Shown: one piece after another, positions 39,217-49,260 of the stretch
Numbering within the stretch: the stretch's first letter is position 1
Layout of the letters: every line of letters starts with the position of its first letter
Assembly (NCBI GenBank): GCA_903928965.1
Contig: CAIYSZ010000092.1
Span: 1 to 64,000 of the forward strand
Direction: 5' to 3'
Source of the DNA: an uncultured Pseudomonadota bacterium
Lineage (GTDB): Bacteria > Pseudomonadota > Gammaproteobacteria > Methylococcales > Methylomonadaceae
DNA: 64,000 nucleotides
The notes under the pieces: model-generated
Told to the model about the DNA's origin: nothing
What the model saw: the letters and a program-made list of their open reading frames with translations, nothing else
The model's database searches: none
Position numbers and translations under genes: made by a program

Positions 39217-39657
39217 TTATTGGTAATGGACGGTAAACTCTGAAAAACTGGCCAAGCCTAACGCCACCCGTTTGTCATCCAGGTCGAACGCGTTGACGCC
39301 CACCCGGCTCAAAAAATAGATTTGGTCGGTCAAAAAATAACCTACCGCACGTATCTCGCCGGCATAGCCGTATTGATCGCGCAGCAGGCGCGCGAACGAA
39401 AACAAACGCCCGTCGCCGAATAGCGGAAACTCAAGTTCGATCAAAGCTAAACGCGGTAAATCGTCCGCCAAGGCGTGAAAATCATCCTCCGGGCGCAGAC
39501 GCACGCCCAGCGCGCCGCCGCGCGCGGTCAGCGCGTCTTTTTGCTCCAACCATAGCGCCAAAGGCACGCTGACATCGCCGGCTTGCGGCAAAGCGTCCGC
39601 ATCAGCCGCAAATTGCCATTGATTTTCAACGACTTGCCGATCTTTAATGACTGGCAT
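39217..39657 (-). CDS. DUF934 protein linked to sulfite reductase
   Basis: The 146-residue cytoplasmic protein belongs to the DUF934 family, which is almost always encoded beside sulfite or nitrite reductase hemoproteins and is presumed to help in sulfite reduction. The segments GVRLRPEDD, ELEFPLFGDGRLFSFARLLR and EIRAVGYFLTDQI are typical. I chose the ATG at 39657 (MPVIKDRQ) because the upstream extension is out-of-frame sequence of the hemoprotein gene. The start overlaps the end of that gene by 14 bases. Confidence 0.85.
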   Translation of the reverse strand: MPVIKDRQVVENQWQFAADADALPQAGDVSVPLALWLEQKDALTARGGALGVRLRPEDDFHALADDLPRLALIELEFPLFGDGRLFSFARLLRDQYGYAGEIRAVGYFLTDQIYFLSRVGVNAFDLDDKRVALGLASFSEFTVHYQ

Positions 39658-41296
39658 AGACTTTCTCCTTAAACGGCTCCAAGCCAATGCGATTGACCGT
39701 TTGTAAAAAACTTTCCTCTTCCGCCCGTTGTAGCACATAGACGCGCAAAATTTCATGCACCGCGCCGACGATGCGCTCGCGGTCCACCGCCGGACCCAGC
39801 CGTTCGCCAAGCGCCGCCTCGTTTTCCGAGGAACCGCCTAGGGTGATTTGATACCATTCCTCGCCTTTTTTGTCCACCCCTAAAATGCCGATGTGACCGA
39901 CGCTTTGGTGCGCGCAGCCGTTCATGCAGCCGGATATATTGATTTTGATATCGCCTAGATCATGCTGGTAATCAATATCTTCCACGGCGGCGTGAATTTC
40001 CTTGGCCACGCCGATGGAGCCGGCGTTGGCCAAGGAGCAAAAATCCAAGCCGGGGCAGCAAATCATGTCGGTCACCGCGCCGATATTCGGCGTGGCCAGA
40101 CTTAAGTCCGCCAGCTTGCGCCATAGCGCCGGCAAATCGCCTTGCTTGACGTCCGCCAGCACCAGGTTTTGCCGGTGCGTGCTACGCGCCTCGCCGAAGC
40201 TGTATTGGTCGGCCAGATCGGCCAGCGCGTCCAATTGTTCGGCGGTAATGTCACCCGGCGCCACGCCCGGCGCTTTTAAGGACACGAACACCACCCGGTA
40301 ACCGGGTATCCGGTGCTCGGCCGTGTTTTGCCGCAGCCAGTTGGAAAAAGCCGCATCTTGCTCGGCTTCGGCTTTCCAGCCTTGGTCCAGCGCGGCGTCG
40401 GCGGCGTAGGGCGGCTGCACGAAATGCGCCTTAAACTCTTCCATGCGTTGCTCGGACAGCTCTAAACCGTCCTTGATGCGCAGCCATTCCTGCTCGACCA
40501 GTTGCGTGAAACGCTGCAAGCCGATCTCCTTGACCAGAATTTTGATGCGCGCCTTGTATTTGTTGTCGCGGCGGCCATGCAGGTTATACACCCGTAAAAT
40601 CGCTTCCAGATACGACAATAGATGTTTTTTCTCCAGAAACGGCCGCACCGTTTGGCCTATGATCGGCGTCCGGCCCAAGCCGCCGCCGGCCAGCACTCTA
40701 AAACCTATTTCGCCGGCTGGGTTCTTGACCAGATAGACGCCGATGTCGTGTACTTGCACCGCCGCCCGGTCGCGCTCCGAACCGCTGACCGCAATCTTGA
40801 ACTTGCGCGGCAAAAAAGCGAATTCCGGATGCAGGGTAGTCCATTGCCGGATAATCTCGCAATACGGACGCGGGTCTTCCAATTCGTCCGGGGCCACGCC
40901 GGCCAAATGGTCGGAAGTAGTGTTGCGCAGACAGTTGCCGCTGGTTTGAATGGCATGCATTTGCACCGTGGCCAAGTCCGCCAAAATATCCGGAACCCGC
41001 TCAAGTTGCGGCCAGTTGTATTGCACGTTCTGCCGGGTGGTGAAATGGCAATAGCCTTGGTCGTATTCGCGGGCGATATGCGCCAGCATGCGCAATTGCC
41101 TGGAAGCCAGCAAGCCGTATGGCACCGCTACCCGCAACATGGGCGCATGCGTTTGCAGGTACAACCCATTCATCAGCCGCAACGCCCGGAATTCGTCGGC
41201 CGAAAGCTCTCCATCCAGAAATCGTTGCGTTTGGCCGCGAAATTGCGCCACCCGTTGTTCAATTAAATTTTGGTCGTTTTCAGAGTACTGGTACAT
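39644..41296 (-). CDS. cysI: Nitrite/sulfite reductase hemoprotein (CysI type)
   Basis: This 550-residue siroheme/4Fe-4S enzyme reduces sulfite to sulfide. The cluster and siroheme ligands are visible as CCPGLDFC and, about 40 residues later, SGCMNGCAHQ. The duplicated ferredoxin-like and siroheme domains are recognisable (HFTTRQNVQYNW, TSGNCLRNTTSDHLAG in the first half and STHRQNLVLADV in the second). A nitrite reductase role cannot be excluded from sequence. The adjacent DUF934 gene argues for sulfite. The flavoprotein cysJ is 33 kb away. It is divergent from nhaD. Confidence 0.88.
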   Translation of the reverse strand: MYQYSENDQNLIEQRVAQFRGQTQRFLDGELSADEFRALRLMNGLYLQTHAPMLRVAVPYGLLASRQLRMLAHIAREYDQGYCHFTTRQNVQYNWPQLERVPDILADLATVQMHAIQTSGNCLRNTTSDHLAGVAPDELEDPRPYCEIIRQWTTLHPEFAFLPRKFKIAVSGSERDRAAVQVHDIGVYLVKNPAGEIGFRVLAGGGLGRTPIIGQTVRPFLEKKHLLSYLEAILRVYNLHGRRDNKYKARIKILVKEIGLQRFTQLVEQEWLRIKDGLELSEQRMEEFKAHFVQPPYAADAALDQGWKAEAEQDAAFSNWLRQNTAEHRIPGYRVVFVSLKAPGVAPGDITAEQLDALADLADQYSFGEARSTHRQNLVLADVKQGDLPALWRKLADLSLATPNIGAVTDMICCPGLDFCSLANAGSIGVAKEIHAAVEDIDYQHDLGDIKINISGCMNGCAHQSVGHIGILGVDKKGEEWYQITLGGSSENEAALGERLGPAVDRERIVGAVHEILRVYVLQRAEEESFLQTVNRIGLEPFKEKVYASH

Positions 41297-41434
41297 TAGA
41301 AAATAATTATAAATTTTGGATCGTTAATCGCCATTAGCGGCGATGATAAACCGATACGTAATAAATGACAAAAATCATTCGCTAATGTTAACATGTATAG
41401 CTAGTCCATATGGATTTTATAAAACTATAACTGA

Positions 41435-42820
41435 ATGAATAGGAAGGGGGTTGTCTTGTTGCGCGCATTATTTTTACTCGCCGGTTTGCTGCTGCTGCCG
41501 GAATTCGCGTTCGCCGAAGAATTCCATAACCTGGGATTGACCGGAACCGAACGCGGCATCTACACGGTGCTGATTTTTTTGATCGCCTACGGCTTTGTCA
41601 TGGCCGAGGAATTCACCCACCTGCGTAAATCCAAGCCGGTAATTTTCGCAGCGGCCATCATTTGGGCGCATGTGGCGATTCTGTCTCACGAAGCCGGCGT
41701 TCCGAGCGGCGAATTGCATGCCGCCTTTGAACACGATTTGAAGGAATACGCGGAACTGATGCTGTTCTTGCTGGTGGCGATGACCTACATCAATTCCATG
41801 GCCGAGCGCAATGTTTTTGAAGCCTTGCGTTCCTGGTTAATCCGCAAGCAATTCGGCTACAAGCAATTGTTTTGGATCACCGGCGTCATTACCTTCTTCC
41901 TGTCCTCTATCGCCGACAACCTGACCTCGGCGTTGCTGGTCGGCGCCGTGGTGTTGGCGGTGGGCAAGGATAATGAAAAATTCGTCTCCGTCGGCTTCGT
42001 CAATTTGGTAATCGCCGCCAACGCCGGCGGCGCATTCTGCCCTTTCGGCGACATCACTACCTTGATGGTATGGCAAGCCGGTTACGCCGAATTCTTCGAT
42101 TTCTTCAAACTGTTCATCCCTTCCGTGGTGAATTTCGTGGTGCCGGCGTTCTTTATGGCGCAAGCCATTCCCTCCGGGCAACCCGAAGCCACTAATGAAG
42201 CGGCCGTGCAACTGAAACCCGGCGGGATTCAAGTCTGCGCCCTATTCATTTTGACCATAGTGCTGGCGGTGAGTTTCAAACAATTCCTGCACTTGCCGCC
42301 ATTTTTGGGCATGATGCTGGGCTTGTCCATTTTGATGCTTTACGGCTATTATTTGAAAACCCACTTCCCGGACCCAAACTCCGGCGCCCGTTTCGATATT
42401 TTTGAAAAAGTCAAGGAAGCGGAATGGGACACCTTGCTGTTTTTCTTCGGCGTGGTGTTCGCGGTCGGCGGCCTGGGTTACATCGGTTATTTGGAATTGT
42501 TGTCCTCCGCCATGTACGACGGCTTAGGCGCTACCACCGCCAACATTTTGGTCGGTATCATATCCGCCGTGGTGGACAATATTCCGGTGATGTTCGCGGT
42601 ATTGAACATGAACCTGGATATGGACCTGTATCAATGGTTGTTGGTCACCTTGACCGCCGGCGTCGGCGGCTCGCTGTTGTCGGTCGGCTCCGCCGCCGGG
42701 GTTGCGCTGATGGGTCAATCCGATCACAAATATACTTTTTTCAGTCACTTGAAATGGACGCCGGTGATCGCCGCCGGTTACGCCGCGAGTATATTCACCC
42801 ATTACTTGCTGAATAGCTAA
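41435..42820 (+). CDS. nhaD: Na+/H+ antiporter NhaD
   Basis: The 461-residue protein is of the NhaD/ArsB-like ion transporter superfamily, extruding Na+ or Li+ in exchange for protons. It has a cleavable-looking N-terminal signal (to about residue 27) and about a dozen membrane segments. Conserved motifs include SIADNLTSALL (about 155-165), AANAGGAFCPFGDITTLM and VDNIPVMFA. NhaD is common in marine and haloalkaliphilic bacteria. The start is uncertain: ATG at 41435 opens the frame, but a strong aggaaggggg site lies inside it and would suit a TTG at 41456. Confidence 0.9.
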   Translation: MNRKGVVLLRALFLLAGLLLLPEFAFAEEFHNLGLTGTERGIYTVLIFLIAYGFVMAEEFTHLRKSKPVIFAAAIIWAHVAILSHEAGVPSGELHAAFEHDLKEYAELMLFLLVAMTYINSMAERNVFEALRSWLIRKQFGYKQLFWITGVITFFLSSIADNLTSALLVGAVVLAVGKDNEKFVSVGFVNLVIAANAGGAFCPFGDITTLMVWQAGYAEFFDFFKLFIPSVVNFVVPAFFMAQAIPSGQPEATNEAAVQLKPGGIQVCALFILTIVLAVSFKQFLHLPPFLGMMLGLSILMLYGYYLKTHFPDPNSGARFDIFEKVKEAEWDTLLFFFGVVFAVGGLGYIGYLELLSSAMYDGLGATTANILVGIISAVVDNIPVMFAVLNMNLDMDLYQWLLVTLTAGVGGSLLSVGSAAGVALMGQSDHKYTFFSHLKWTPVIAAGYAASIFTHYLLNS

Positions 42821-42849
42821 TTTCAGCCCGCCAACCAAAGGGAAAGCGC

Positions 42850-44190
42850 ATGCAACAATCCAACGCCGGATGGCGCGGCGCTTTCGCGGTCTATGCCCAG
42901 ACCCGCGTTCTGGGCATGATACTGCTCGGCTTCTCCGCCGGCCTGCCGTATTCCTTGGTATCCTCCACGCTGTCCGCCTGGCTGGCGGACGAGGATACCT
43001 CACTCTCCGTCATCGGTTACTTCAGCCTGGTCAGCATCGCTTATTCGGTCAAGGTGTTCTGGGCGCCGGTCATCGACCGCCTGCGGCTACCGTTGCTATA
43101 CCGCTGGCTCGGCATACGCCGCAGCTGGATGTTGCTGGCCCAACTCGGCGTCGCCGGCGGTCTGTTCGTACTCAGTAGCCTGGACTTACACCAGAATTTG
43201 CACCTCATCGCGTTGTTGGCGGTATTCGTGGCGTTTTGCTCCGCCACCCAAGATATCGCCATCGACGCGTACCGCATTGAAGCCGTGCTGCCGGAATATC
43301 AGGGCGCCATGGCCGCCACCTATGTTTTCGGCTATCGGCTGGCCCTGCTGGCCGCCGGGGCCGGGGTGCTGTACATCGCCGAATTCATAGGCTGGACCGT
43401 GGCTTATCAAGCCATGTCGTCCGCCATGCTGATCGGCATCTGCACCACGCTGGCCATCACGGAACCGGATCATGCCACCGATACGCGCGTCCAAGCCATC
43501 GAACAGCAAATTGAAAGTGCGCTAGGCGTGGACAAAACCGGGCGTCACTGGTTCGGCAAGCTCTTGAAATGGTTCTCCGACGCCGTGGTCAGCCCGTTTG
43601 TTGAATTTTTTCAACGCAACCGCCAAGCCGCCATCTGGATTTTATTGCTGATCGCGGTATATAAATTGAGCGACATGGCGATGGGCGTGATGGCGATACC
43701 GTTTTACCTGGATTTGGGATTTAGTAAAAAAGACATCGCCGACGTCAGCAAAGTGTTCGGCTTTTTCATGACGATTTTTGGCACTTCCTTCGGCGGCCTG
43801 TTGGTGGCCCGCTTCGGCATCATGCCGCCGCTGCTGTGCGGAGCCATACTCGCGGCGCTGACCAATTTGTTGTTCGCGGCGCTGGCGATGACCAAACCCA
43901 GCGTCATGCTGCTGGCCGGCGTCATCAGCATAGACAACCTCAGCGGCGGCGTCGCCGCGGCGGCGCTGATCGCCTATTTGTCCAGCTTGACCAATACCGC
44001 CTACACCGCCACCCAATACGCCTTGTTCAGCTCCTTGATGACCCTGCCGGCCAAAATCGTCGGCGGCTTCTCAGGCAATGTCGCCGGCCAATACGGTTAC
44101 CCGGCGTTTTTTATCTATTCGGCGATCATCGGCCTGCCGGCGATTGCGCTGGTGATACTGTTAATGCGCAGGCCGGTTAACAGCGGGTAA
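42850..44190 (+). CDS. AmpG-like MFS permease
   Basis: The 446-residue protein with about 12 to 14 membrane segments belongs to the AmpG branch of the major facilitator superfamily, which imports muropeptides (anhydro-MurNAc-GlcNAc) for cell-wall recycling. The segments [19 protein letters not shown] near the N-terminus and ATQDIAIDAYRIE (about residues 137-149) are characteristic. It follows nhaD by 29 bases and may be co-transcribed. No ampD or ampC lies nearby, so the substrate is inferred. Confidence 0.82.
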   Translation: MQQSNAGWRGAFAVYAQTRVLGMILLGFSAGLPYSLVSSTLSAWLADEDTSLSVIGYFSLVSIAYSVKVFWAPVIDRLRLPLLYRWLGIRRSWMLLAQLGVAGGLFVLSSLDLHQNLHLIALLAVFVAFCSATQDIAIDAYRIEAVLPEYQGAMAATYVFGYRLALLAAGAGVLYIAEFIGWTVAYQAMSSAMLIGICTTLAITEPDHATDTRVQAIEQQIESALGVDKTGRHWFGKLLKWFSDAVVSPFVEFFQRNRQAAIWILLLIAVYKLSDMAMGVMAIPFYLDLGFSKKDIADVSKVFGFFMTIFGTSFGGLLVARFGIMPPLLCGAILAALTNLLFAALAMTKPSVMLLAGVISIDNLSGGVAAAALIAYLSSLTNTAYTATQYALFSSLMTLPAKIVGGFSGNVAGQYGYPAFFIYSAIIGLPAIALVILLMRRPVNSG

Positions 44191-44208
44191 AAGCCCTCAA
44201 AGTTAAAC

Positions 44209-44805
44209 CTAGGCGCCCGCGCCGCCGCCAACCGCCTGTCGATAACAATAATCAAACAACAAGCGCCATTCCAGCAATTGAATGCGCCGGCACAAAAGCT
44301 CGGCCTCGGAGCCGGTTCCGCGCAGAGCTTCACATAAGTCGACAAATGCGTGCGCGTTCCATTCCGCCTGGGTCCGCAAGAATCCGGCTTCGGGCGGTAG
44401 CTCCAGCCGTCGCGACAATTCGAGCGCGCCCTGGTTAAGTTCCGCAAAAATGGGATGCCTGCCGGTTCTATCCAACCAATATTTGCCGTTCCAACTATCG
44501 GGTTCGCGCCGATGTAAGATAGCGTGCCAATAACTTCCGCTGGCATCGTTGATTTGTTGGCTAATGCGGTGGCTTTGCTCCAGGTAATCAAAATAAAGCC
44601 AGAGACCGGCCAAGCAGGCTGCCGCGCTGTCAGGGCGTTGAATTATTCGCGGAGAAAACGCTTGCTCCGCTGTCAAACGGCTCAATACCGGAAAAACAGC
44701 CGCGTCAGGCCTGCCCGGCCCAAGCTCGTTTAACCTTTCCGGAGCCAGGATTTCGGCCAAGCATGCGCCGTAACGGTTAGCATCAAAGGAAAAAACAGGC
44801 GTCAC
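44209..44805 (-). CDS. Conserved-looking protein of unknown function
   Basis: The 198-residue soluble protein has no signal peptide and no membrane segment. It shows a helix-rich pattern with a motif-like centre (YWHAILHRREPDSWNGKYW, about residues 92-110) rich in Trp, His, Arg and Tyr, which looks like a conserved ligand-binding or catalytic site. I do not recognise the family. It converges with the permease gene and lies downstream of typA on the same strand, with 145 bases between, so it may be read from the typA transcript or its own promoter. Confidence 0.6.
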   Translation of the reverse strand: MTPVFSFDANRYGACLAEILAPERLNELGPGRPDAAVFPVLSRLTAEQAFSPRIIQRPDSAAACLAGLWLYFDYLEQSHRISQQINDASGSYWHAILHRREPDSWNGKYWLDRTGRHPIFAELNQGALELSRRLELPPEAGFLRTQAEWNAHAFVDLCEALRGTGSEAELLCRRIQLLEWRLLFDYCYRQAVGGGAGA

Positions 44806-44950
44806 GCTTCTTGTTCCTCATTCAAAAAAAGAACCGGAGTAGCATATCATGTTACTAATCGTTGCGCGCGAATCAAAGTAGCCGGCCAAAGCCTTTAACA
44901 AAGCTCAGGCCCAGGCCTCAGCCAAAAAGCCAAGGCCCGGCCATCCTCGA

Positions 44951-46771
44951 TTAAGCCTCCGCGGAGCGGGACGCGCGTTTACGGTCGTTTTCGGTCAGCA
45001 ACTTCTTGCGTAGGCGTATTGATTCCGGCGTCACTTCCACCAGCTCGTCGTCGTCAATAAACTCCAGGGCCTGCTCCAGGGTCATTTTTTGAATCCGGGT
45101 CAGAATCAAGTTTTCGTCGGTGCCGGCGGCGCGGATATTGGTCAATTGCTTGGCCTTGGTCGGATTAACCACCAAATCGTTAGCGCGGGTATGCAGACCG
45201 ACGATCATACCTTCATAGACTTCGTTGGCATGCTCGACCAGCAAATCGCCGCGCTCCTGCAAGGCGAACAAGGCGTAAGCCAAACATTTGCCTTGCGTCA
45301 TGGAGATCAGCGCGCCGCGTTTACGACCGCCGATGGAACCAGGCTTCATTGCGCCGTAATGATCGAAGACATGGTAAAACAAGCCGGTGCCGGAAGTCGA
45401 GCTCATGAATTCGGTTTGGAAGCCGATCAGGCCGCGCGAAGGGGCCATGTATTCCAAACGCACCCGGCCCTTGCCGTCGGGGACCATGTTTAACAAGTCA
45501 GCCTTGCGCTCGCCCATTTTTTCCATGATAGCGCCTTGATGCAATTCCTCGACCTCCAGAGTCACCATTTCAAATGGCTCGCTGGTAACGCCGTCGATTT
45601 CCCTGATAATCACTTCCGGACGCGAAACCCCCAATTCAAAGCCTTCGCGCCGCATGTTTTCGATCAAAATCGACAGATGCAATTCGCCGCGGCCGGAGAC
45701 CTTAAATTTATCCGGGTCGCTGGTATCCTCAACCTTGAGCGCCACGTTGTGCTGCAATTCCTTTTGCAAACGCTCGCGAATTTGGCGCGAGGTGACGAAC
45801 TTGCCCTCGCGGCCGGCGAACGGAGAATTATTCACCTGAAACGTCATGCTGACCGTCGGTTCGTCCACTTTCAACGGCGGCAAAGCCTCCACCGCGTCGG
45901 ATTGGCATAAGGTGTCGGAAATCTCCAATTTATCGATGCCGGTGAAAGCGATGATGTCCCCGGCGCGTGCAAGCGGCCACTCCACCCGGACCAGCCCGCG
46001 GAAACCGAAAATCTGCAAAATACGGCCGCCGCGGGTTTGCCCCTCGCGGCTGATGATGGTCAACGGCATATTGGTTTTCACCGCGCCGCGCTGGATGCGG
46101 CCGATGCCGATGACGCCGACGTAGGAATTGTAATCCAGACTGGACACCTGCATTTGAAACGGTCCGTCCCTATCCACCGCCGGCGGGCTGACTTTATCAA
46201 TAATGGTTTGAAACAACGGCGTCATATCGCCGCCTTCGATATCGCTCGTCAAACCGGCGTAACCGCGCAAGGCCGAGGCGTAAACGATGGGGAAATCCAA
46301 CTGCTCGTCGGTAGCGCCCAGACGGTCGAACAAGTCGAAAGTTTGGTCTACCACCCATTCCGCCCGCGCGCCGGGACGATCGATTTTATTAATGACGACT
46401 ATCGGCTTTAGACCCAATGCAAAGGCTTTTTGCGTCACGAAACGGGTTTGCGGCATAGGCCCGTCCACCGCGTCGACCAGCAGCAACACCGAGTCCACCA
46501 TGGACAATACCCGCTCCACTTCGCCGCCGAAATCGGCGTGGCCCGGAGTATCCACGATATTAATATGATAATCGTGCCAATCAATGGCCGTGTTTTTGGC
46601 CAAAATCGTGATGCCGCGCTCTTTTTCCAAGGCGTTGGAGTCCATGACCCGCTCGTCGACTTTTTCATGCGCGTCAAAGGTGCCGGATTGCCGCAGCAAT
46701 TGATCGACTAAAGTGGTTTTACCATGATCGACGTGAGCAATGATGGCGATGTTTCTTAATTTTTCTATCAC
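44951..46771 (-). CDS. typA: Ribosome-associated GTPase TypA/BipA
   Basis: The 606-residue translational GTPase helps assemble the 50S subunit and supports growth under cold and other stress. The G domain shows [15 protein letters not shown] (G1), RGITI (G2), [15 protein letters not shown] (G3) and INKIDRPGA (G4). Domains II, III and V and the BipA-specific C-terminal domain ([18 protein letters not shown]) follow. The length matches E. coli BipA (607). Single gene. Confidence 0.97.
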   Translation of the reverse strand: MIEKLRNIAIIAHVDHGKTTLVDQLLRQSGTFDAHEKVDERVMDSNALEKERGITILAKNTAIDWHDYHINIVDTPGHADFGGEVERVLSMVDSVLLLVDAVDGPMPQTRFVTQKAFALGLKPIVVINKIDRPGARAEWVVDQTFDLFDRLGATDEQLDFPIVYASALRGYAGLTSDIEGGDMTPLFQTIIDKVSPPAVDRDGPFQMQVSSLDYNSYVGVIGIGRIQRGAVKTNMPLTIISREGQTRGGRILQIFGFRGLVRVEWPLARAGDIIAFTGIDKLEISDTLCQSDAVEALPPLKVDEPTVSMTFQVNNSPFAGREGKFVTSRQIRERLQKELQHNVALKVEDTSDPDKFKVSGRGELHLSILIENMRREGFELGVSRPEVIIREIDGVTSEPFEMVTLEVEELHQGAIMEKMGERKADLLNMVPDGKGRVRLEYMAPSRGLIGFQTEFMSSTSGTGLFYHVFDHYGAMKPGSIGGRKRGALISMTQGKCLAYALFALQERGDLLVEHANEVYEGMIVGLHTRANDLVVNPTKAKQLTNIRAAGTDENLILTRIQKMTLEQALEFIDDDELVEVTPESIRLRKKLLTENDRKRASRSAEA

Positions 46772-46930
46772 TGGATTTACGTATGCGTTAGCTTTAAGTT
46801 AGAAATGACTGGCGATACCGGCCCGCGCGGCGCGGCAAATAGCATATGATACAACGGCTTTGTTACATTTTGATAGAAATAACCGCGCTAGACGGCCCTT
46901 AATTTAGGCCGAGCGGTATTTTAGGCGATA

Positions 46931-46970
46931 AAAAAATAAAAAAGGCGCATTGCACGCTCGCAATGCGCCC
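46931..46970 (-). terminator. Rho-independent terminator of the peroxiredoxin gene
   Basis: On the minus strand, a 10-bp GC-rich stem (46960-46969 with 46944-46953) and a 6-base loop are followed by a T-rich tail interrupted by one A. It lies 30-65 bases after the peroxiredoxin stop codon. Confidence 0.85.
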
Positions 46971-46997
46971 GGGCGCCAAGGCCAATAATAACCGAAA

Positions 46998-47600
46998 TTA
47001 AAGCTGTTCGGCGTGTTGGCTCAAGTACTCGGCCACGCCTTTAGGGCTGGCGTTCATGCCGGCATCGCCTTTTTTCCAACCGGCGGGGCAAACTTCGCCG
47101 TGTTGCTCGTGGAATTGCAAAGCGTCGATGGTGCGCAATAATTCGTCGAAGTTACGGCCCAGTGGTAAATCGTTAACCACCTGATGACGCACCACGCCGG
47201 ATTTATCGATCAAGAAGCTGCCGCGGTAAGCCACGCCAGCGGGAGACTCCACGTCATAGTCCTTGGCGATGGTGTGAGAAATATCGGCCGCCAAGGTATA
47301 TTTAACCGGACCGATGCCGCCTTGGTTAACCGGGGTGTTACGCCAGGCGTTGTGAGTAAAATGCGAGTCAATGGAAACGCCGATGACTTCCACGCCGCGG
47401 CTGGTGAATTCGTCGATTCTGTGATCCAAGGCGATCAATTCGCTAGGGCAGACGAAAGTGAAGTCTAACGGATAGAAGAACACCACGGCGTATTTGCCTT
47501 GAGTGGCGGCCGAAAAATTGAACGCATCCACAATAGATCCGTCCGCCAAAACGGCCGGCACGGTGAAATCGGGGGCTTGCTTACCTACTAAAACGCTCAT
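46998..47600 (-). CDS. Typical 2-Cys peroxiredoxin (AhpC/Prx1 type)
   Basis: The 200-residue cytoplasmic thiol peroxidase reduces hydrogen peroxide and organic peroxides. The peroxidatic Cys lies in FTFVCPSELIALDHR (about residue 51) and the resolving Cys in GEVCPAGWKKGD (about 171). The C-terminal tail is the long type that makes these enzymes sensitive to over-oxidation. No AhpF or thioredoxin reductase is adjacent. It has its own terminator and a 245-base upstream region. Confidence 0.93.
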   Translation of the reverse strand: MSVLVGKQAPDFTVPAVLADGSIVDAFNFSAATQGKYAVVFFYPLDFTFVCPSELIALDHRIDEFTSRGVEVIGVSIDSHFTHNAWRNTPVNQGGIGPVKYTLAADISHTIAKDYDVESPAGVAYRGSFLIDKSGVVRHQVVNDLPLGRNFDELLRTIDALQFHEQHGEVCPAGWKKGDAGMNASPKGVAEYLSQHAEQL

Positions 47601-47845
47601 CGTTTTTTCTCCTTATTTTAAAAAAAACAACATCTTACATTTATGTTAACGCCCATGTTGACAGGCCGAGGCTATTCTACACTAAATTAGTCGGTAATCA
47701 TGCAAATAAAAATGTAAAATTCCGCTTGCGCAACTGACAATTTCGCGTTAATTTGTAAGCCGTGACTTACAACGTTGCTTCGCCTTTTTACTAGAAAGCT
47801 GTGTACGTTTTAATCGATAAATATTGCCTAGGGGGTTAAAGAAAC

Positions 47846-48358
47846 ATGACCAAAGTTAAACACATTACTGAACCCGACGCGTTCGGCTACCAAGTACGTA
47901 TCGTGAGGCGCGGCAAGGAAAGCAGCCGTTACTTCTCGCATAAACTATGGGGTAGCAAAACCAAGTCGTTGAAAGCGGCCATTACCTGGCGCGATCAAAT
48001 GTTGGTGGTGTTAAAAGGAAGTAAAACCCGTTTTTTGAAGCCGCCAAAAAACAAAACCACTACCGGTGTTACAGGGGTGTCGCGCACCATTAAATTTGAC
48101 CACAGAAAGGACAAGAGTTATTTATGCTATACCGTGTTTTGGGTAAAGGATGGCAAATCCAGGAACAAGACCTTTCAGGTAGGCAACGTGCAAACCGTGA
48201 CAGCCGACGACGAATTGCACGCATTTCGCACCGCGCGCTTGTTCCGCAGTTGCTATGAGCATGCCATAGATCATGACGCTGATTTTGATGACGGCAAGTT
48301 CACTAACTGGAAAAAACAGCGCCTGTACGAAAACGAAAAGCTGGACGCTGTCATCTAA
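47846..48358 (+). CDS. AP2/ERF-like DNA-binding domain protein
   Basis: The 170-residue basic protein seems to contain two copies of an AP2-like three-stranded fold with a following helix. The first (about residues 10-52) reads GYQVRIVRRGKESSRYFS then KSLKAAITWRDQML; the second (about 74-135) has TGVTGVSRTI, a YTVFWVKDGKSRNKTFQV core and AFRTARLFRSCYEHA. In bacteria and phages AP2-like domains occur in homing endonucleases and integrases; here no nuclease or integrase domain is attached. It may be a small regulator or a remnant of a mobile element. It stands alone between the peroxiredoxin and dioxygenase genes. Confidence 0.55.
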   Translation: MTKVKHITEPDAFGYQVRIVRRGKESSRYFSHKLWGSKTKSLKAAITWRDQMLVVLKGSKTRFLKPPKNKTTTGVTGVSRTIKFDHRKDKSYLCYTVFWVKDGKSRNKTFQVGNVQTVTADDELHAFRTARLFRSCYEHAIDHDADFDDGKFTNWKKQRLYENEKLDAVI

Positions 48359-48447
48359 ACGGCTGGCGACATGTTTTATACCCAGGCAGTATAGTTGTCT
48401 CGTCGGCGTGGGCCACGCCAGGGTGTACGGTAATATAAACCAGCGTT

Positions 48448-49260
48448 TCACCACATGAACGCGCTGGTTTGCTTGCCCAGCGCCTCGCCAAAAAATATTC
48501 GCTTCGCCGCCAACCCCGCCAATCCTTGGCACACGTGCAAGGGTAGCAAATGCTCGGCGCACGGGTGGCAATAGGCGGCGAACGGTGCCGTTCGCCAATT
48601 AATCAACCGTTGCTCGCGCTCGTCGGCCCGTAAATTCGGCGCGACGCAACATCCGTGCAACCAAGCCTCGAACGCCAAGTTTCCGGCATCCGCCCTCCCG
48701 TCACGGGGCGCGAAAAAAGCATCCATGTTATGAAACGAAAACCCGGAGCCAAGCACTAGCGCATTATCCGCGCGTAAGCCCGCCAGCGCCTTGCCGATGT
48801 CGATATGCGCCGCCGGCTCCAATCCCCGCAACAGAGAAATTTGCACGCACGGTATATCGGCGGCGGGAAACATCAATTTCAGCGGCACGAACAAGCCATG
48901 ATCGAACCCACGCTCCGGATCCAATCTGGCCGGAATGCCGGCTTGATTTAAATAGCCCAGTATTTTCTCGGCCAACCACGGGGCGCCGGGAGCCGGGTAT
49001 TGAATCCGGTACGCGGCTTCCGGAAAACCGTAATAATCGTAAATCAAGCCCGGCGATTCGCCGCTGGTAATCGTAACCGGCGCGGCCTCCCAATGCGCGC
49101 TAATCACGACGATAGCCGCCGGCCGGTTCAGGCTTGGCCCCAAGGCCCGCAGAAAATCCGTCAATTGCCGGTGTTCGGGATCGCAAAGCAATGGCAAAGG
49201 GCCGCCGCCATGCGGAATGAACAAAACCTGACCGGTCATGGAATCAAGAGTATTCAACAT
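48448..49260 (-). CDS. DODA-type (LigB/YgiD) extradiol dioxygenase
   Basis: The 270-residue enzyme belongs to the class III extradiol ring-cleavage dioxygenases like YgiD/4,5-DOPA dioxygenase. Metal ligands are visible in FIPHGGGPLPLL (His near the N-terminus), ISAHWEA, ERGFDHGLFVPL and the C-terminal AYCHPCAEHLLPLHV. These enzymes cleave catechols with O2 and a divalent metal ion. Substrate unknown. I start at the ATG 49260; ATG 49239 and a TTG at 49302 are alternatives, and none has a clear ribosome site. Confidence 0.82.
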   Translation of the reverse strand: MLNTLDSMTGQVLFIPHGGGPLPLLCDPEHRQLTDFLRALGPSLNRPAAIVVISAHWEAAPVTITSGESPGLIYDYYGFPEAAYRIQYPAPGAPWLAEKILGYLNQAGIPARLDPERGFDHGLFVPLKLMFPAADIPCVQISLLRGLEPAAHIDIGKALAGLRADNALVLGSGFSFHNMDAFFAPRDGRADAGNLAFEAWLHGCCVAPNLRADEREQRLINWRTAPFAAYCHPCAEHLLPLHVCQGLAGLAAKRIFFGEALGKQTSAFMW

